Below are positions 54,341 through 63,845 of a stretch of DNA of 64,000 bases, in pieces (position 1 is the first letter of the stretch; the number at the start of each line of letters is the position of its first letter). The stretch is from SAR324 cluster bacterium (GTDB lineage Bacteria; SAR324; XYD2-FULL-50-16; HCM1): assembly GCA_002995645.1 (NCBI GenBank), contig PUHO01000001.1, positions 17,895 to 81,894 on the forward strand. The letters run 5' to 3'. Made by a program: the position numbers and the translations under genes. The notes under the pieces are model-generated. The model searched no databases, had not been told where the DNA came from, and worked only from the letters and a program-made list of their open reading frames with translations.

Positions 54341-54575
54341 CTATTTCTTTCTCTTCTTTTTCTATATGTTTGTTCATATTACGTACTAAACGAAACAAAG
54401 TTTGTATAGCCGCGCCTAAACCTATTATAAATCCTAAAAAAAATAAATATGGTTTTGTTCCCCAATGTATATCAGCAAAGACACCTAATATAGAACCAAC
54501 GGCAATAGCCGCAACAATTTCTATGCCAACACTGCTATACTCTAAATATTGGTAATATTTATTTTTCTTAACCAT
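54333..54575 (-). CDS. AtpZ/AtpI-type small membrane protein
   Basis: This 80-residue protein has two helices: YSSVGIEIVAAIAVGSILG and FLGFIIGLGAAIQTLFRL. This is the typical AtpZ/AtpI pattern (glycine-rich helices, acidic/Arg C-terminus). It lies directly after atpC (overlap of 8 bp) and before the I-chain-like gene (overlap of 8 bp), so translation is coupled. Confidence 0.78.
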   Translation of the reverse strand: MVKKNKYYQYLEYSSVGIEIVAAIAVGSILGVFADIHWGTKPYLFFLGFIIGLGAAIQTLFRLVRNMNKHIEKEEKEIDE

Positions 54576-54972
54576 ACTTACGTAAAGTTTTTTGCCTTGT
54601 AATAGACCTTTGTAACTTGACTTCTAATAACTTTGTATGCGTATCGTCCGTATCTTGATTGACTAATTTAGCCTTTGTTTCTTCATACGCTTTTTTAGCA
54701 CGGTCTATATTAATTTCCAATCTTGTTTCAGCAAGTTTCGCTAGTACTGTCACTTTATCTTCATATATTTGTACATATCCATAGTGTACGGCGACAAGCT
54801 CTTCTTTTCCGTCTTTTTCATACCGAAGTACGCCGGACGTTAATCCGCTTAGCAAAGAGCAATGCCCGGGCAAAACCCCTATTTCTCCGCTAAGTGTTTC
54901 AAGAACAACCGAATCAACTTGTTCGCTTACTAGCTTTTTTTCAGGAATTAATATTTCTAGTTCTAGTGCCAT
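54568..54972 (-). CDS. atpC: ATP synthase epsilon subunit (AtpC)
   Basis: This 134-residue subunit links the gamma shaft to the c ring and inhibits ATP hydrolysis. The N-terminal beta sandwich shows LETLSGEIGVLPGHCSLLSG. The C-terminal helices (INIDRAKKAYEETKAKL) are present. It follows atpD by 12 bp. Confidence 0.95.
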   Translation of the reverse strand: MALELEILIPEKKLVSEQVDSVVLETLSGEIGVLPGHCSLLSGLTSGVLRYEKDGKEELVAVHYGYVQIYEDKVTVLAKLAETRLEINIDRAKKAYEETKAKLVNQDTDDTHTKLLEVKLQRSITRQKTLRKYG

Positions 54973-54984
54973 TATATTTTTACG

Positions 54985-56382
54985 TTATAAAGTTTTTGCT
55001 TTTGCAATCACATCTTCAATTGTTCCACTTAAGTAAAAAGCTTGTTCTGGAATATCGTCATGTTTACCGTCCAATATCTCTGTAAAGCCTTTAATAGTGT
55101 CTTTAATATCAACGTACACGCCTTCTATACCGGTAAATTGTGTTGCCACACTAAAAGGTTGCGATAAGAAACGTTGTATTTTTCTGGCACGTTCTACCAC
55201 TTTTTTCTGCTCTTCCGATAATTCGTCCATACCTAGAATAGCAATAATATCTTGTAAATCTTTATATTCTTGCAACATGTTTTGTACACGTCTAGCACAA
55301 TCGTAATGCTCTTGCCCCACAATATTAGGTTCAAGAATACGAGAAGACGAATCTAGCGGATCTACTGCCGGATAAATACCCAATTCTACAATAGCCCTAG
55401 AAAGTACGGTTTTAGCGTCAAGATGAGAAAAAGTCGTAGCTGGCGCCGGATCGGTTAAATCATCTGCCGGTACATATACCGCTTGTACTGATGTAATAGA
55501 ACCATCTTTTGTTGAAGTAATACGTTCTTGTAAATTCCCCATTTCACTAGCTAAGTTTGGTTGGTACCCTACAGCAGAAGGAATCCTTCCAAGTAAAGCA
55601 GAAACCTCAGCCCCAGCTTGTGTAAAACGAAAAATATTATCAATAAACATTAATACGTCTTGCTTTTGTACGTCACGAAAATACTCAGCTACTGTTAAAG
55701 CAGATAGCCCAACACGTTGCCTTGCTCCCGGTGGTTCGTTCATTTGTCCGTAAACTAACGCCGTTTTGCTTAATACGCCTGATTCCGCCATTTCACACCA
55801 CAAATCGTTACCTTCTCTTGTACGTTCACCTACGCCGGCAAACACAGAATACCCGCCGTGTTGTTTTGCGATGTTATTAATAAGCTCCATAATAACAACT
55901 GTTTTACCTACGCCGGCACCGCCAAAAAGTCCAATTTTACCACCTTTCAAATAAGGGCAAATTAAATCGATAACTTTAATTCCGGTAACAAGCATAGAAG
56001 AACTTGTATCTTGATCGTGAAAACTAGGAGCAGACCGATGAATAGGCCATCTTTCTTTTGTTTCAATTGCGCCCTTTTCATCTACGGGATCGCCAACAAC
56101 ATTTAAAATACGCCCAAGAACGGCATCACCTACCGGAACTTGTATCGGCGCGCCTGTGCCTATTACCTCTAGTCCACGTACTAGCCCGTCTGTTAACGAC
56201 ATGGCAATGGCACGAACTGTTTCTTCGCCTAGATGTTGTTGTACTTCTAAAATAAATTTGACTTTCTTGCCGTCTACTTCATAGCTCACTTCAAGAGCAT
56301 CTAAAAGTTTTGGAAGCTCGCTATCTGTAAAAGCCACGTCCACAACGGGACCAATAACCTGAACTATTTTTCCTTTTATCAT
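54985..56382 (-). CDS. atpD: ATP synthase beta subunit (AtpD)
   Basis: This 465-residue catalytic subunit has Walker A GGAGVGKTVVIMEL, GERTREGNDL and Walker B VLMFIDNIFRFTQAG. ALLGRIPSAVGYQPNLASEM (family signature) and DLTDPAPATTFSHLDA are present. It follows atpG by 27 bp. The length is normal. Confidence 0.98.
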   Translation of the reverse strand: MIKGKIVQVIGPVVDVAFTDSELPKLLDALEVSYEVDGKKVKFILEVQQHLGEETVRAIAMSLTDGLVRGLEVIGTGAPIQVPVGDAVLGRILNVVGDPVDEKGAIETKERWPIHRSAPSFHDQDTSSSMLVTGIKVIDLICPYLKGGKIGLFGGAGVGKTVVIMELINNIAKQHGGYSVFAGVGERTREGNDLWCEMAESGVLSKTALVYGQMNEPPGARQRVGLSALTVAEYFRDVQKQDVLMFIDNIFRFTQAGAEVSALLGRIPSAVGYQPNLASEMGNLQERITSTKDGSITSVQAVYVPADDLTDPAPATTFSHLDAKTVLSRAIVELGIYPAVDPLDSSSRILEPNIVGQEHYDCARRVQNMLQEYKDLQDIIAILGMDELSEEQKKVVERARKIQRFLSQPFSVATQFTGIEGVYVDIKDTIKGFTEILDGKHDDIPEQAFYLSGTIEDVIAKAKTL

Positions 56383-56409
56383 TATGAAAATACCTTAAAA
56401 AATTGATAT

Positions 56410-57267
56410 CTATACTGATTCCGCTCCAGAAACGATTTCTGTTAACTCAGTTGTAATTGCACTTTGTCTTTCACGGTTATAATATAAGCTTAATCGATCT
56501 AACATATCCATAGCATTGTTAGTTGCCGAATCCATTGCCGTCATACGTGCCGCGTGTTCACATGCCATTTGACTTAATCCTGCTGTGCCTGCAAAATTTA
56601 CTGCATATTCTGGAAGTAATTTACTTAACAATTCTTCTAATGATTGTTCAAATAAAAACACTTCGCTTTCTTGTTCTTTTGTTTTTTCGTCTACTTGTAT
56701 AGGTAAAAGCGTATCTATACGTTGTTCGTGTGTAATAACGTTTTTGAAACTATTACTTGCTAAATAAACGGCGTCTATTTCTTCTTTTTCATAAAGGTCT
56801 AAACAAGTTTCTATAGCCACTCGAATCTTAGCTTGTACGTCCTTATCCTTTACATCTGTAACAGTTTTATAAACCGTGTATTCTTTCTTACTTTGAAAAA
56901 ATTCTTTTCCTTTTTTTCCAAAAATCAATAATTCAATTTGTTTATCTTGTTCTTGGATAAACTTTTCAACAATACGACATAAATTATTATTCAATCCACC
57001 GCATAACCCGCGATCTGTAGTATATAATATTAAAATCGCTTTTTTTGATTTACTATTATTTTGTAAAAAAGGATTATTTACATTCGTATTATTTTGCAAT
57101 ACTTGTAAAAGAACTTTATGTAAACGTTCGCTGTAAGGTTTCGCATTTTTAATTCGCTCTTCAGCATGACGCATTTTAGCAGCAGCAACCATTTTCATTG
57201 CTTTTGTAATGTGCATAGTATTTTGCACACTCGTCATACGTAGCTTAATATTTTTTAAATTTGCCAT
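56410..57267 (-). CDS. atpG: ATP synthase gamma subunit (AtpG)
   Basis: This 285-residue central shaft starts with NIKLRMTSVQNTMHITKAMK and ends with the coiled C-terminal helix LDRLSLYYNRERQSAITTEL and TEIVSGAESV. LYTTDRGLCGGLNNNL is the conserved mid-region. It follows atpA by 22 bp. Confidence 0.97.
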   Translation of the reverse strand: MANLKNIKLRMTSVQNTMHITKAMKMVAAAKMRHAEERIKNAKPYSERLHKVLLQVLQNNTNVNNPFLQNNSKSKKAILILYTTDRGLCGGLNNNLCRIVEKFIQEQDKQIELLIFGKKGKEFFQSKKEYTVYKTVTDVKDKDVQAKIRVAIETCLDLYEKEEIDAVYLASNSFKNVITHEQRIDTLLPIQVDEKTKEQESEVFLFEQSLEELLSKLLPEYAVNFAGTAGLSQMACEHAARMTAMDSATNNAMDMLDRLSLYYNRERQSAITTELTEIVSGAESV

Positions 57268-57289
57268 ATGTCTAGTTTAAAAAAGTAAA

Positions 57290-58798
57290 TTACGAATTAA
57301 ATTGCGTAGTAAAGCTTGTTATTACTTTGTCCAAATTAGCGATTATACTATCGCTCAACGCTCGTTCTTCTGCAATTTGTTGCAATAACGCGCTTTCTTG
57401 ACTTTTCATGTGCGCTAATAATTCTTGTTCGTATTGTCCGATTCTATCTAAAGCAAGATCATCGGCAAACCCTTTTGTTATAGCAAAAAGAGCAATTACC
57501 TGTTCTTCCATTTTCATAGGAGCGTATTGCTTTTGCTTTAAGATTTCAACTAACTTAGAACCTCTACTTAATTGCTTTTGCGTCACTTCATCTAAGTCCG
57601 ATCCAAATTGCATAAACGCAACTTTTTCACGATATTGAGCTAAATCTAACCGTAAAGTACCGGCAACTTGTTTCATTGCTTTATCTTGCGCTGCCCCACC
57701 TACACGAGAAACAGAAGTTCCCACATTAATAGCCGGTCTTACGCCCGAGTTAAACAACTCTGTTTCAAGAAAAATTTGTCCGTCTGTAATAGAAATCACA
57801 TTCGTTGGAATATAAGCTGAAATATCGCCTGCTTGCGTTTCAATAATAGGGAGCGCTGTAATGGATCCGCTTCCTTGTTGTTTACTTAGCTTACAAGCTC
57901 TTTCAAGTAATCTAGAATGTAAATAGAAAATATCACCTGGATAAGCTTCCCTTCCCGGTGGTCGGCGAAGTAAAAGAGATAGTTCACGGTATGCAACGGC
58001 TTGTTTAGACAAATCATCATAAATAATTAAAACTGATTTCCCTTCATATAAAAATTGTTCTGCCATCGCAACGCCAGCGAAAGGAGCAATATATTGTAAA
58101 GATGCCGTATCACTTGCCGACGCAACCACAAGTAGCGTGTAATCCATAGCGCCTTCTTCAGCTAGCTTTTGCGTTACTTGTGCAATTGTTGAATTTTTTT
58201 GTCCTATAGCAACGTATATACAAATTGTATCCGTATCTTTTTGCGCTATAATAGCATCTAAGGCAACTGCTGTTTTTCCAGTTTGTCTATCGCCAATAAT
58301 AAGTTCCCTTTGCCCTCTTCCAATAGGCACCATAGAATCAATAGCTTTTAACCCTGTTAATAAAGGTTCGGAAACGGTTTCTCTGTGAACAATACCGGGC
58401 GCAATCATTTCTAAACGTCTATAAGTACCCGTTTCAATAGCACCTTTGCCGTCTAATTCTTTACCTAGTGGATTAACCACCCTTCCAAGTAATTCTTGAC
58501 CTGCCGGCACTTCTAAAATTTTCCCCGTACAAGTTACGCTGTCACCTTCACGTAAGTTCTCACCTTTATCTAAAAGGACAATTCCCACGTTATCTTCTTC
58601 AAGATTCAATGCCATTCCACTAGTTCCATCTTCAAAACGAACTAACTCGCCAGCCATAATGCCGTCTAGACCATATGCCCGTACAATACCATCTCCAATA
58701 CTCAAGATTGTGCCTTCTTCTTGTACTGTGATTTGGCTATCAAAATTCTCTATTTGCTCTTCAATAATTTTACTGATTTCCGATGCCTTTAATTTCAT
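57290..58798 (-). CDS. atpA: ATP synthase alpha subunit (AtpA)
   Basis: This 502-residue regulatory nucleotide-binding subunit has Walker A GDRQTGKTAVALDA, SVLIIYDDLSKQAVAYREL and PPGREAYPGDIFYLHSRLLE. PAINVGTSVSRVGGAAQ is the family signature. atpH precedes it by 7 bp. Confidence 0.98.
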   Translation of the reverse strand: MKLKASEISKIIEEQIENFDSQITVQEEGTILSIGDGIVRAYGLDGIMAGELVRFEDGTSGMALNLEEDNVGIVLLDKGENLREGDSVTCTGKILEVPAGQELLGRVVNPLGKELDGKGAIETGTYRRLEMIAPGIVHRETVSEPLLTGLKAIDSMVPIGRGQRELIIGDRQTGKTAVALDAIIAQKDTDTICIYVAIGQKNSTIAQVTQKLAEEGAMDYTLLVVASASDTASLQYIAPFAGVAMAEQFLYEGKSVLIIYDDLSKQAVAYRELSLLLRRPPGREAYPGDIFYLHSRLLERACKLSKQQGSGSITALPIIETQAGDISAYIPTNVISITDGQIFLETELFNSGVRPAINVGTSVSRVGGAAQDKAMKQVAGTLRLDLAQYREKVAFMQFGSDLDEVTQKQLSRGSKLVEILKQKQYAPMKMEEQVIALFAITKGFADDLALDRIGQYEQELLAHMKSQESALLQQIAEERALSDSIIANLDKVITSFTTQFNS

Positions 58799-58805
58799 GG
58801 CTTGT

Positions 58806-59351
58806 CTACCCTTCTAAAAGTGTTTTAGATAATCTATTTAATTGTGTGCGTAAGCTAGTGTCAAACAAAAGCGAACCGGCATGCACACGAAATCCAGTTA
58901 TAAGTTCCGGTTTAATTTCCTCAACAAAGTCAATTTCTTTGTTCATATGCTTTGCTATTTGCATACGTAACGTTTCTTTTGTATCCGTATCTAATGCAAA
59001 AGGAAGCTCGGCTATAGCTTTAATTTTACCGGTAATTTCCTGCCTGTATTTATCATACATATAAGCAATGCGCGGCAAAAGACTCATACGATTACGACAT
59101 AGTAAAACAAGAAGGAATTGTAAAAAAATAGGTTGCCCTTTGTAGCTACTCATTATTTTCTTTAGTTCCGTTTGTTTTTTTGTTAACGATACTTTTGGAT
59201 TTTGCGCCCATTTTAAAAACGTATTCTCTTCTTTCTCGTATAAAGCAACAAACATGTCTAATTCGCTTTGTACCTCGTCTAGACATTCTTTTTTATATGC
59301 TAAATGTAAAAGAGCTTTTGCATATCGCGGTGCAATATTTCCACTATTCAT
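58806..59351 (-). CDS. atpH: ATP synthase delta subunit (AtpH)
   Basis: This 181-residue stator subunit has an N-terminal helical domain (YAKALLHLAYKKECLDEVQ) and a C-terminal part with IKPELITGFRVHAGSLLFD and LNRLSKTL, typical of OSCP/delta. It lies 4 bp after atpF. Confidence 0.93.
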   Translation of the reverse strand: MNSGNIAPRYAKALLHLAYKKECLDEVQSELDMFVALYEKEENTFLKWAQNPKVSLTKKQTELKKIMSSYKGQPIFLQFLLVLLCRNRMSLLPRIAYMYDKYRQEITGKIKAIAELPFALDTDTKETLRMQIAKHMNKEIDFVEEIKPELITGFRVHAGSLLFDTSLRTQLNRLSKTLLEG

Positions 59352-59355
59352 AGTT

Positions 59356-59985
59356 TTATATAGAGTGTAATTGAGTAATAGATTGTTTTGTTACTTTCTC
59401 TTTTACTTGCTTATCGTCTTGTTCTACTTTTTGATATACAAGCTTAATCGCCTCTTGCGTCATTGATCGTTTTAGCTCTGTTCGTGCTAAAGACAATTTA
59501 CTTTCTAAACGCTGTTCCATTGCGTTTTTCCAATAGTCCACTTGCTTGTTCGCTTCTTTTTTTAATTCTTCACAAGCACGTGTTGCTTCTTGTTGTATAC
59601 GATTTTTTGCTTCTTCGCTTTCTTTTGCTAAATCGGCAAGTTCTTTTGTCACTTTACTTGTTTGTTCTTGCACTTCGTTTAATTCGTCTTGTAATAAACT
59701 AAACTCTTCTTTTTTGCTTTTAGCGGCACTTCTTAAGTATTGCAAGATAGCCGGGCGCGCATATTTATGTAGAACAAAAAGAACAATAAATAAATTAACA
59801 AACCTAAATATAATTGTTGTAACCGGATTAGTAAAGCCAATATGACTCATAGCGCGGTATAATATACCTTCCGATTCAGCGGCAAACACGATATTTGGCA
59901 TTAAAACTAAGCTAGTCAACAACAAACATAGCATTTTCCCTTGTTGCTTTACTTGCTTCCACATAGGCATTTGATTTTGTTGCAT
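59356..59985 (-). CDS. atpF: ATP synthase subunit b (AtpF), with N-terminal leader
   Basis: This 209-residue stator stalk subunit has an N-terminal hydrophobic leader (about 18-36, ending VFAAES). A true membrane helix (TIIFRFVNLFIVLFVLHKYA) and a long charged coiled coil follow. The leader resembles that of atpE, and longer b subunits of this kind occur in Desulfovibrio relatives. It follows the b' gene by 36 bp. Confidence 0.88.
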   Translation of the reverse strand: MQQNQMPMWKQVKQQGKMLCLLLTSLVLMPNIVFAAESEGILYRAMSHIGFTNPVTTIIFRFVNLFIVLFVLHKYARPAILQYLRSAAKSKKEEFSLLQDELNEVQEQTSKVTKELADLAKESEEAKNRIQQEATRACEELKKEANKQVDYWKNAMEQRLESKLSLARTELKRSMTQEAIKLVYQKVEQDDKQVKEKVTKQSITQLHSI

Positions 59986-60021
59986 TGTTTTACGTCTACT
60001 GGTAGTTTTCTATTATTTCAC

Positions 60022-60474
60022 TTAAACGATTTTAGTATATACTTTTTGAGAAAGCATCTCTATATACGTTTTAGATTCGTCTATTGCTTGTTGTTTTTCT
60101 TTATTTATTTGAGCGTCAAACTCACTTAATTGCTTTTCTATTTCGGCTTTGCCTTGTTGCAAAATTTGACTTGCGTCTTCTTTTCCTTCAGCTAGTTTTG
60201 TTTGGTATAAGGTCTGTATTTCTTGTTTTAACAGCTTTTCTTTAGCGTCTAAATCTTTTGCAGCACGAGACAAGCTAACGCGCGCTTCACGGAGTGTTTT
60301 ATCTAGATCTCGTTTAGCTTCGTCTCGCTTATGGACAACGGCAAAGATAGGCTTAAATAGCCAAATATGAAGAAAAAAAGCAACGACAAAAAACACTATT
60401 AACATAAAAAGACCGGTTGTCCATTCATAGTGAATTAGTCCGAAGTTAAGAACTGACCCGTAGAGTTTTTCCAT
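60022..60474 (-). CDS. ATP synthase subunit b' (AtpF')
   Basis: This 150-residue second b-type subunit has one N-terminal membrane helix (GLFMLIVFFVVAFFLHIWLF) followed by FKPIFAVVHKRDEAKRDLD and a long coiled coil. Together with atpF it forms a heterodimeric stalk, as in cyanobacteria and some deltaproteobacteria. It is the first gene of the operon. GAG lies before the ATG but the ribosome site is weak. Confidence 0.9.
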   Translation of the reverse strand: MEKLYGSVLNFGLIHYEWTTGLFMLIVFFVVAFFLHIWLFKPIFAVVHKRDEAKRDLDKTLREARVSLSRAAKDLDAKEKLLKQEIQTLYQTKLAEGKEDASQILQQGKAEIEKQLSEFDAQINKEKQQAIDESKTYIEMLSQKVYTKIV

Positions 60475-60525
60475 AATTCTCGATTTTTGGAGTGCTTATA
60501 CGTAATGTAACTTTAATAAGTTATA

Positions 60526-60554
60526 AATATATATTGTTTTTTTCATCATGTCAA
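60526..60554 (-). promoter_or_regulatory. Candidate sigma-70 promoter of the atp operon
   Basis: On the minus strand TTGACA (60554-60549), a 17-bp spacer and TATATT (60531-60526) lie 50-80 bp before the b' start. Both boxes and the spacing are near consensus, the best promoter match seen in the window. Confidence 0.65.
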
Positions 60555-60574
60555 TCAATTTTAAGTTAATTATG

Positions 60575-60592
60575 AACTTAACAAGTTAAGTT
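60575..60592. promoter_or_regulatory. Inverted repeat upstream of the atp promoter
   Basis: AACTTAAC-AA-GTTAAGTT (60575-60592) is a perfect dyad about 20 bp upstream of the -35 box. Related AAGTTAA and AACTTTAA strings lie nearby. It resembles an operator for a transcription factor, but the factor is unknown. Confidence 0.4.
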
Positions 60593-60955
60593 ATAAAACA
60601 GCGCCATTTTCTTAAGCATTTCAGCGAAGTACTATTTGCTGTTTTTATTTATCATTATAAATATATAAATAAATGAGATATATTTTAATAAATAAGCTTA
60701 CCTAATTAATAAGGCTAGGCACAAAGAAAACAGGCTTTCTAAAGGCAAGCTAAGACTAATATGACCTATCATTAAAAAGCAAAAAACATTTTGTATAGCT
60801 TGCTAAAGTAGTGAAAAAATTTTTACTTTCTTCTTTTAATTTACAATTAAGTTTGCTATAGTTAGACGTAGGATTAAATTCTTTTTATTATGTTTATGAA
60901 TCAACATGATAGGCTTGTAAAATAGATTTTTAACCTTACAGATTGTAAAAAAGAG

Positions 60956-60988
60956 ATATTAAGGCGACTAAACTTAACCCCTTAATAT
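60956..60988 (+). promoter_or_regulatory. Dyad 33 bp upstream of the sugar kinase gene
   Basis: ATATTAAGG (60956-60964) pairs perfectly with CCTTAATAT (60980-60988). It could be a sugar-regulator operator or a leader hairpin. It is placed well for repression of the kinase gene. Confidence 0.38.
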
Positions 60989-61021
60989 TATTATATTTCA
61001 CTACGCTAATCAAGAAATAAA

Positions 61022-61954
61022 ATGCAAAACATCGCATGTATTGGTGAGTGCATGGTTGAACTTTCGTCAACTACTGTACTGAACCCACAAAATAATGAAC
61101 CACTATATCAAATTGGATTTGGTGGCGATACTCTAAACGCCTCTATATATTTAGCCCGCATGGGCGGTAACGTTTCTTATATTTCTGCTTTAGGAGACGA
61201 CGATATCTATAGCACTAGAATGATCAAAGCTTGGGAAGATGAAAACGTAGATACGTCTTTAGTAAAGAGAGTAAAAGGCGAACTTCCGGGCTTATATATC
61301 ATTACAAACGATGAAACCGGAGAACGTACGTTTGAATTCTGGCGAATGGAATCGCCGGCAAGACGGCTATTTGAGCTAGATAACACAGAAGATTATTTTG
61401 AAAAATTATCTCAGTTTGACAATATCTTTTTCTCTTTAATTACGCTTTCTTTATACTCGAAAGAAGCGCTAGATAAGTTCTATAATTTCTTATTACAATA
61501 TAAAGGAAAAGGCGGGAGAATCATAATTGACAACAACTATCGCAAGTCAGGTTGGGCATCTCTAGAAGAAGCTTCCACTTTTTACCGCAAGTTTGCCGCC
61601 ATAGCACATGTTGTATTACCTAGCTTTGACGATGAAATAACGCTAATGCAATTTAAATCTAACAAAGAGTGTATAGAATACTATAAATCCAAAGGTGTAG
61701 AAGAGGTTGTTATTAAGAACGGCGGCGGTTTAGTGACTATTTTTCACAATGGAAAAGTGGAAGAAGTGACTGTTAGCAAAATTGAAAAGGTAGTAGATAC
61801 AACGGCAGCAGGCGATTCGTTTGCAGGCGTATATTTAGCGGGGCGATTAGCCGACATGAATCCGGTTGACGCCGTAAAAAGGGCTCATTCTGTGGCAAGT
61901 CAAGTGATATTACACAAAGGGGCAATTATGCCAAAAGAATTTATGAATTCTTAA
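61022..61954 (+). CDS. PfkB-family sugar kinase, probably 2-keto-3-deoxygluconate kinase
   Basis: This 310-residue ribokinase-fold enzyme opens with IACIGECMVELS. It has GFGGDTLNASIYLARMG (sugar-binding) and FEFWRMESPAR, which resembles the KDG kinase substrate motif. The ATP and catalytic region is VVDTTAAGDSFAGVYLAGRL with the catalytic Asp. KDG kinase feeds pyruvate and glyceraldehyde 3-phosphate from hexuronates. The MFS gene downstream looks like a hexuronate carrier, which supports this role. Ribokinase-type alternatives are possible. Confidence 0.8.
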   Translation: MQNIACIGECMVELSSTTVLNPQNNEPLYQIGFGGDTLNASIYLARMGGNVSYISALGDDDIYSTRMIKAWEDENVDTSLVKRVKGELPGLYIITNDETGERTFEFWRMESPARRLFELDNTEDYFEKLSQFDNIFFSLITLSLYSKEALDKFYNFLLQYKGKGGRIIIDNNYRKSGWASLEEASTFYRKFAAIAHVVLPSFDDEITLMQFKSNKECIEYYKSKGVEEVVIKNGGGLVTIFHNGKVEEVTVSKIEKVVDTTAAGDSFAGVYLAGRLADMNPVDAVKRAHSVASQVILHKGAIMPKEFMNS

Positions 61955-61982
61955 TTTCAATTATCACTTACTATAATTAAAG

Positions 61983-62014
61983 ACGTCTATTTTTTAATTA
62001 AAATAGGCGTTTTT
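61983..62014 (+). terminator. Intrinsic terminator after the sugar kinase
   Basis: ACGTCTATTTT (61983-61993) pairs with AAAATAGGCGT (62000-62010), allowing one G-U, and TTTT follows. It starts 28 bp after the stop codon. Confidence 0.75.
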
Positions 62015-62029
62015 ATAGGCAAAACAGCA

Positions 62030-63155
62030 ATTCTCTAAAAACAAGCAAAGTCTTACCTTTAAGATCACGTTTTTACGTCAAAATTAGTTAGCATTATCAA
62101 AGTAAAACTGTCCTTTTTTTGTACTGTTTTTAGCACTGTTTTAAAAACAAGAAAACCCTCTGCCTTGGAAACCGCGTTTTTACGTGGAAAACAATTCGTA
62201 TTATACAAGAAAAACTGTCATTAAAACAGTCATTTTTTTGTACTGTTTTTAGCACTTTTGCAAACAAGCAAAATCTCGCCTTTTCGTTGCTATTGCTACG
62301 TTAAAATCAATTAGCACAACAAAAATAAAATAACTATTTTTTGTACTCTTTTAAAATAAGACAAACCCCGCCTTGGAACCCACGCTTTTACGTGGAAAAC
62401 AGTTCGTATTATACAAGAAAAGCTGTCATTAAAACAGTCATTTTTTTGTACTGTTTTAAACAAGTTAGAACAAGGCAAATTTCTTCTTTTTATTTTCATC
62501 GCAACCTAAGATTAATTAGTATTACAAAATTATCTAAATAGAAGACAGGCTATTTTATAGATTCATTTTAGCCAGTGAATATATTAGCATTATAATTTTA
62601 TCTATATAGAATACATTCTATTTATAATCTCGCCCTAACCTTTCCCTAGTTCGGCAACCTGTGCTTTTTATAATTGCCTCTAACAAGTGAATCAATCAAC
62701 ATTATAACCTTATCTAGCAAAACCTATACTAACCCCTAACCTCGCCACAGTTTGGCAATCTGTGCTTTTTACAATCCCAACCTAACAAGTAAATCTATTA
62801 TCATTACAATTTTATCTATATAGAATACATTCTATTTATAATCTCGCCCCTAACCTTTCCCCAGTTTGGCAATCTGTGCTCTTTATAATTGCCCCTAACA
62901 AGTGAATCAATCAACGTTATAAGCTTATCTAGTAAAACCTATACTAACCCCTAGCCTCTCCCTAGTTCGGCAACCTATGCTCTTTATAATTGCCTCCTAG
63001 CAGGTGAATCAATCAACGTTATAAGCTTATCTAGTAAAACCTATACTAACCCCTAGCTTCTCCCTATTTCGGCAATCTATACTCTTTATAATTGCCCCTA
63101 GCAAGTAAATCTATTAGCATTATAATTTTATCTAGCAAAACATAGGCAGCCCCTC
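62030..63155. repeat. Array of about 9-10 related units of 95-118 bp
   Basis: The left part (about 62030-62540) has four to five units with (C)TTTTTACGTGGAAAAC, TTCGTATTATACAAG and AAAACAGT...ACTGTTTT hairpins. The right part (about 62560-63155) has five units with TTCGGCAACCTGTGCT near 62650, 62751, 62865, 62966 and 63068, then ATTAGCATTATAA-like sequence. The two halves share core words, so they seem to be one diverged family. No source gene was identified. Confidence 0.85.
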
Positions 63156-63845
63156 TTTAATAAGAACAAAAGCGTAAAAATAAAATCATTTTATATTCAC
63201 ATATATCATATATACCACATATAAGTAATAAAGTCGCAAAGCATATATAGTATTTACACTTTATCAAATGGCAATAAAATTCTATTTAATTTTTTACCTG
63301 ACATTACAAAAACAGCATAGCCAACTAATAAACCAGTTCCTTGTTTTTTCTTAAAACAAAGAGGCATCTCAAATTATTTATATTTTTCAATAACTTACAA
63401 TTAATAAATATCCAATTCCTTATTTATTACTTTTATTAATATAGTAAATATTATTTACTACGCTTATAAGCTTTCGTTTTTTAAAATAAAAAATGCTTGA
63501 CTCCTAAAAAAAACAATAATAAGATTTAGTTGTGGTAAGTAAATAATTGTTATATTTTTAAGAAATTTTAAAAGTTATGAGTCTTAAATACAATAATTAT
63601 CACTTATTAAAAACATGCCGTTTTATGGTTATAATGGCGTAAAATAGTTATTTTAGAAGGGATTAAGCTAATATTGATTTATATAAACAAACCATTAAAA
63701 CAGGTTTTTATTTTTAATCAAATATAAAAATATACATCAATATATTAGCCTTTTCTTACTACTATTCTTTCTATAATCAAAATGAATACCATAAATGTTG
63801 TAGGCATATAAATAACACTAATAATAAAGCAAAGGAGCTCTTAAA

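Larger units (their letters stand above)
60475..61021. other. Divergent intergenic region between the atp operon and the sugar kinase
   Basis: This 547-bp AT-rich gap holds the atp promoter, the operator-like dyad and a second dyad near the kinase, each listed separately. No gene was seen. Confidence 0.6.
61955..63845. other. Long non-coding interval between kinase and transporter
   Basis: This 1.89-kb gap contains the kinase terminator and the repeat array. From 63160 to 63845 it is AT-rich with no repeat or gene I can support. TATAAT strings at 63630 and 63772 are possible -10 boxes for the transporter. Confidence 0.6.

Noticed and set aside
60475..61021. tRNA or small RNA gene in the divergent gap
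   Set aside because: No cloverleaf, CCA end or T-loop motif was seen. The region is too AT-rich for a tRNA.
62311..62541. Short open frames on both strands in the 62-kb array
   Set aside because: They sit wholly inside the repeats, lack ribosome sites and overlap each other.
62030..63155. Repeats considered as a CRISPR array
   Set aside because: Whole 95-118-bp units are related, with no distinct repeat and spacer parts.
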